Assembly: GCA_038065175.1 (NCBI GenBank)
Contig: JBBTRN010000029.1
Location: forward strand, 1-21,366
Reading direction: 5' to 3'
DNA: 21,366 bases
Source: JBBTRN01 sp038065175
Lineage (GTDB): Bacteria > Patescibacteriota > Doudnabacteria > UBA920
Made by a program: the position numbers and the translations under genes. Below, piece by piece: positions 20,191 to 21,366 of this stretch. Under the pieces are notes generated by a model. That model was not told where the DNA came from, ran no database searches, and saw only the letters and a program-made list of their open reading frames with translations. How positions within the stretch are numbered: position 1 is the stretch's first letter; every line of letters begins with the position of its first letter.

Positions 20191-21285
20191 CTATAATTTT
20201 TTATATCTTGTAGCACTGCCCTGGCCAATACGTTCTATTTTTTTATACTTCAGCAATTTATCCAAAACCTGATTTACCGTGGGTCTGGCAACTTTGGCTT
20301 TTTTACTGATTTCCAGAGGCGTGGCTTCCTTAACTTTCTGCAAGTATTCCCAAACCAATAATTGCTTTGGCGAAAGCAGTTTTTCTATGTCTTGCTTGTT
20401 AAGCAAATCAATAGCCATTTTAGACTGCTGTTGCAATATACCCAAAAAATAATCCAACCACGAGGTTATGTCCTCGGCTTTGCTTTTAATCGTTTTTTGG
20501 CTTCTCCGTAATGTAATATAATACTCACTCTTGTTGTCTTCAATCAATTTTTCGTGCGACACATACGGCATATAGACATAGCCTTCTTTTAAGAGCAGTA
20601 AGTTAGTTAGCACACGGGAAAGACGGCCATTACCGTCTTGGAAAGGATGAATGTTTAGAAATTCTACAATAAAGTTTCCAACAACTAACAGCGGGTTATA
20701 CTTTCTAATTTTCAGGTTTGTTTCCGTCCAGTCAATTAACTCTTGCGTTTCCTTTGGTGCAAGGTATGCGGGGGTAGGATTAAATACTATGGATAAAACT
20801 TTGCCTTTGGCGTCGGTCATTGCAACAGTATTTTCACCTTTTTTATAATCGCCTCTGTGCCGCTGGTCTTTTTCTACATACTTCAAAAGCTCTTTGTGTA
20901 AGTGTTTGACTGTGCTTTCGGAAAACTTTATATTCTGCCAAGCGTCAAACACATTATTTAGCAATTCGTAGTAGCCCTGAACTTCCTGTCTGTCTCTTGC
21001 CGCAAATTTTTGCACCGTCAAGCCGCGTATAAATCTCTCAACATCCTCGTCGGAAAGTTGAGAACCTTCAATACGAGTAGACGCCCCCGTAGACGTTATT
21101 AGCACCCCCCGTTTTAGCCTGCCTAAGAGCTGGGGGCTTAACTGGGCGCCTGTTGCCCATTGCGCCTTTAACTCCTCAATTTGGGCAATTTTTGCCCACA
21201 CGGCGTCGGGTATTGTCTTTAGGCGTTTGTCAAAGTTTTTTCCGCCAGAGGCGGACCCGCCTTTGGCGGGCATAATTCCATTCAT
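20191..21285 (-). CDS. Fic-family protein with C-terminal winged helix
   Basis: This 364-residue Fic protein carries the intact motif 'HPFQDGNGR' (213-221), with the catalytic His213 and nucleotide-binding Gly/Arg. The N-terminal helix has 'STRIEG' (69-74), fitting the inhibitory (S/T)xxxE(G/N) motif of class II Fic proteins, in which the Glu blocks ATP binding. After the Fic core (~95-290) a winged-helix domain follows, 'LSPKQLLVWEYLQKVKEATPLEISKKAKVARPTVNQVLDKL' (304-344), with 'TRYKKL' at the end. Fic proteins AMPylate target proteins, and those with winged helices may also control transcription. Residues 1-16 are encoded by the double-hairpin module. A perfect consensus promoter lies upstream with no Shine-Dalgarno. 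It appears to be a single-gene unit. Confidence 0.92.
   Translation of the reverse strand: MNGIMPAKGGSASGGKNFDKRLKTIPDAVWAKIAQIEELKAQWATGAQLSPQLLGRLKRGVLITSTGASTRIEGSQLSDEDVERFIRGLTVQKFAARDRQEVQGYYELLNNVFDAWQNIKFSESTVKHLHKELLKYVEKDQRHRGDYKKGENTVAMTDAKGKVLSIVFNPTPAYLAPKETQELIDWTETNLKIRKYNPLLVVGNFIVEFLNIHPFQDGNGRLSRVLTNLLLLKEGYVYMPYVSHEKLIEDNKSEYYITLRRSQKTIKSKAEDITSWLDYFLGILQQQSKMAIDLLNKQDIEKLLSPKQLLVWEYLQKVKEATPLEISKKAKVARPTVNQVLDKLLKYKKIERIGQGSATRYKKL
21241..21270. repeat. Double-hairpin module, copy 3, inside the start of the Fic gene
   Basis: TCCGCC-AGA-GGCGGA-CCCGCC-TTT-GGCGGG. On the minus strand it follows the ATG at 21285 and gives 'MPAKGGSASGGK'-type residues. Over 44 bp including the start region it matches copy 2 at about 36 positions. 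Confidence 0.85.
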
Positions 21286-21322
21286 ATGTAATAGATTTAC
21301 TTAATATATGAATATATATAAG

Positions 21323-21351
21323 ATTATATATGATACTAAAGTTAATGTCAA
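21323..21351 (-). promoter_or_regulatory. Consensus sigma-70 promoter of the Fic gene
   Basis: On the minus strand TTGACA (21346-21351), exactly 17 bp, then TATAAT (21323-21328). Both hexamers are perfect consensus. Transcription would begin near 21316, giving a leader of ~31 nt of AT-rich DNA without a Shine-Dalgarno. Confidence 0.85.
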
Positions 21352-21366
21352 ATCGCTCGACAAAAT

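Noticed and set aside
1..21366. CRISPR arrays, rRNA and tRNA genes
   Set aside because: No regularly spaced identical repeats with unique spacers and no rRNA- or tRNA-like sequence were seen; the repeats found are palindromic singles.

Overview
This window is probably a metagenome-derived Patescibacteria (CPR, Parcubacteria-like) chromosome segment. The lineage is inferred from compact genes with moderate to low GC, the standard code (TGA used as a stop), a PilB-type pilus ATPase, small winged-helix and ORF6N proteins, and many short palindromic intergenic repeats. No rRNA or tRNA gene is visible to settle it. Every convincing gene lies on the minus strand, so transcription runs from right to left.

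Left part (1-6300): the 5' end of a pilB-like gene runs off the left edge. Upstream of it lies an overlapping MNT nucleotidyltransferase/HEPN pair. Next is a small orphan gene with its own promoter, Shine-Dalgarno and terminator. Then comes a 1495-residue protein joining four tandem copies of an unrecognised ~120-residue repeat, a complete SNF2-type helicase and a class I SAM methyltransferase. This fusion is the strongest candidate for an undescribed system.

Middle part (6300-18050): a cell-surface polysaccharide locus. In transcription order it encodes a Zn-cluster sugar C-methyltransferase, a Gfo/Idh/MocA oxidoreductase, a DegT-fold sugar 3-dehydrase with His instead of the PLP lysine, a GT2 of abequosyltransferase type, a second glycosyltransferase, a DUF268 protein, an acyltransferase-3 membrane protein, a GIY-YIG protein, another GT2, and a WbaP/PglC-like polyprenyl-phosphate sugar transferase. 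ORF6N and winged-helix genes follow, closed by a strong terminator. Together these could make a deoxygenated, C-methylated sugar, build a glycan on undecaprenyl phosphate and acylate it.

Right part (18050-21366): stress or defence-like small modules. These are a HicB/HicA-like pair (antitoxin gene first) ended by a clear terminator, an AbrB/RelE-like pair in a short GC-richer segment that looks foreign, and a Fic protein behind a perfect consensus promoter.

The intergenic spaces hold at least five palindromic repeat elements. One (13298-13440) has terminal inverted repeats and an exact 5-bp target duplication. A 30-bp double-hairpin module occurs three times and twice supplies the start codon and first residues of an unrelated gene. 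No CRISPR array, rRNA or tRNA was seen.
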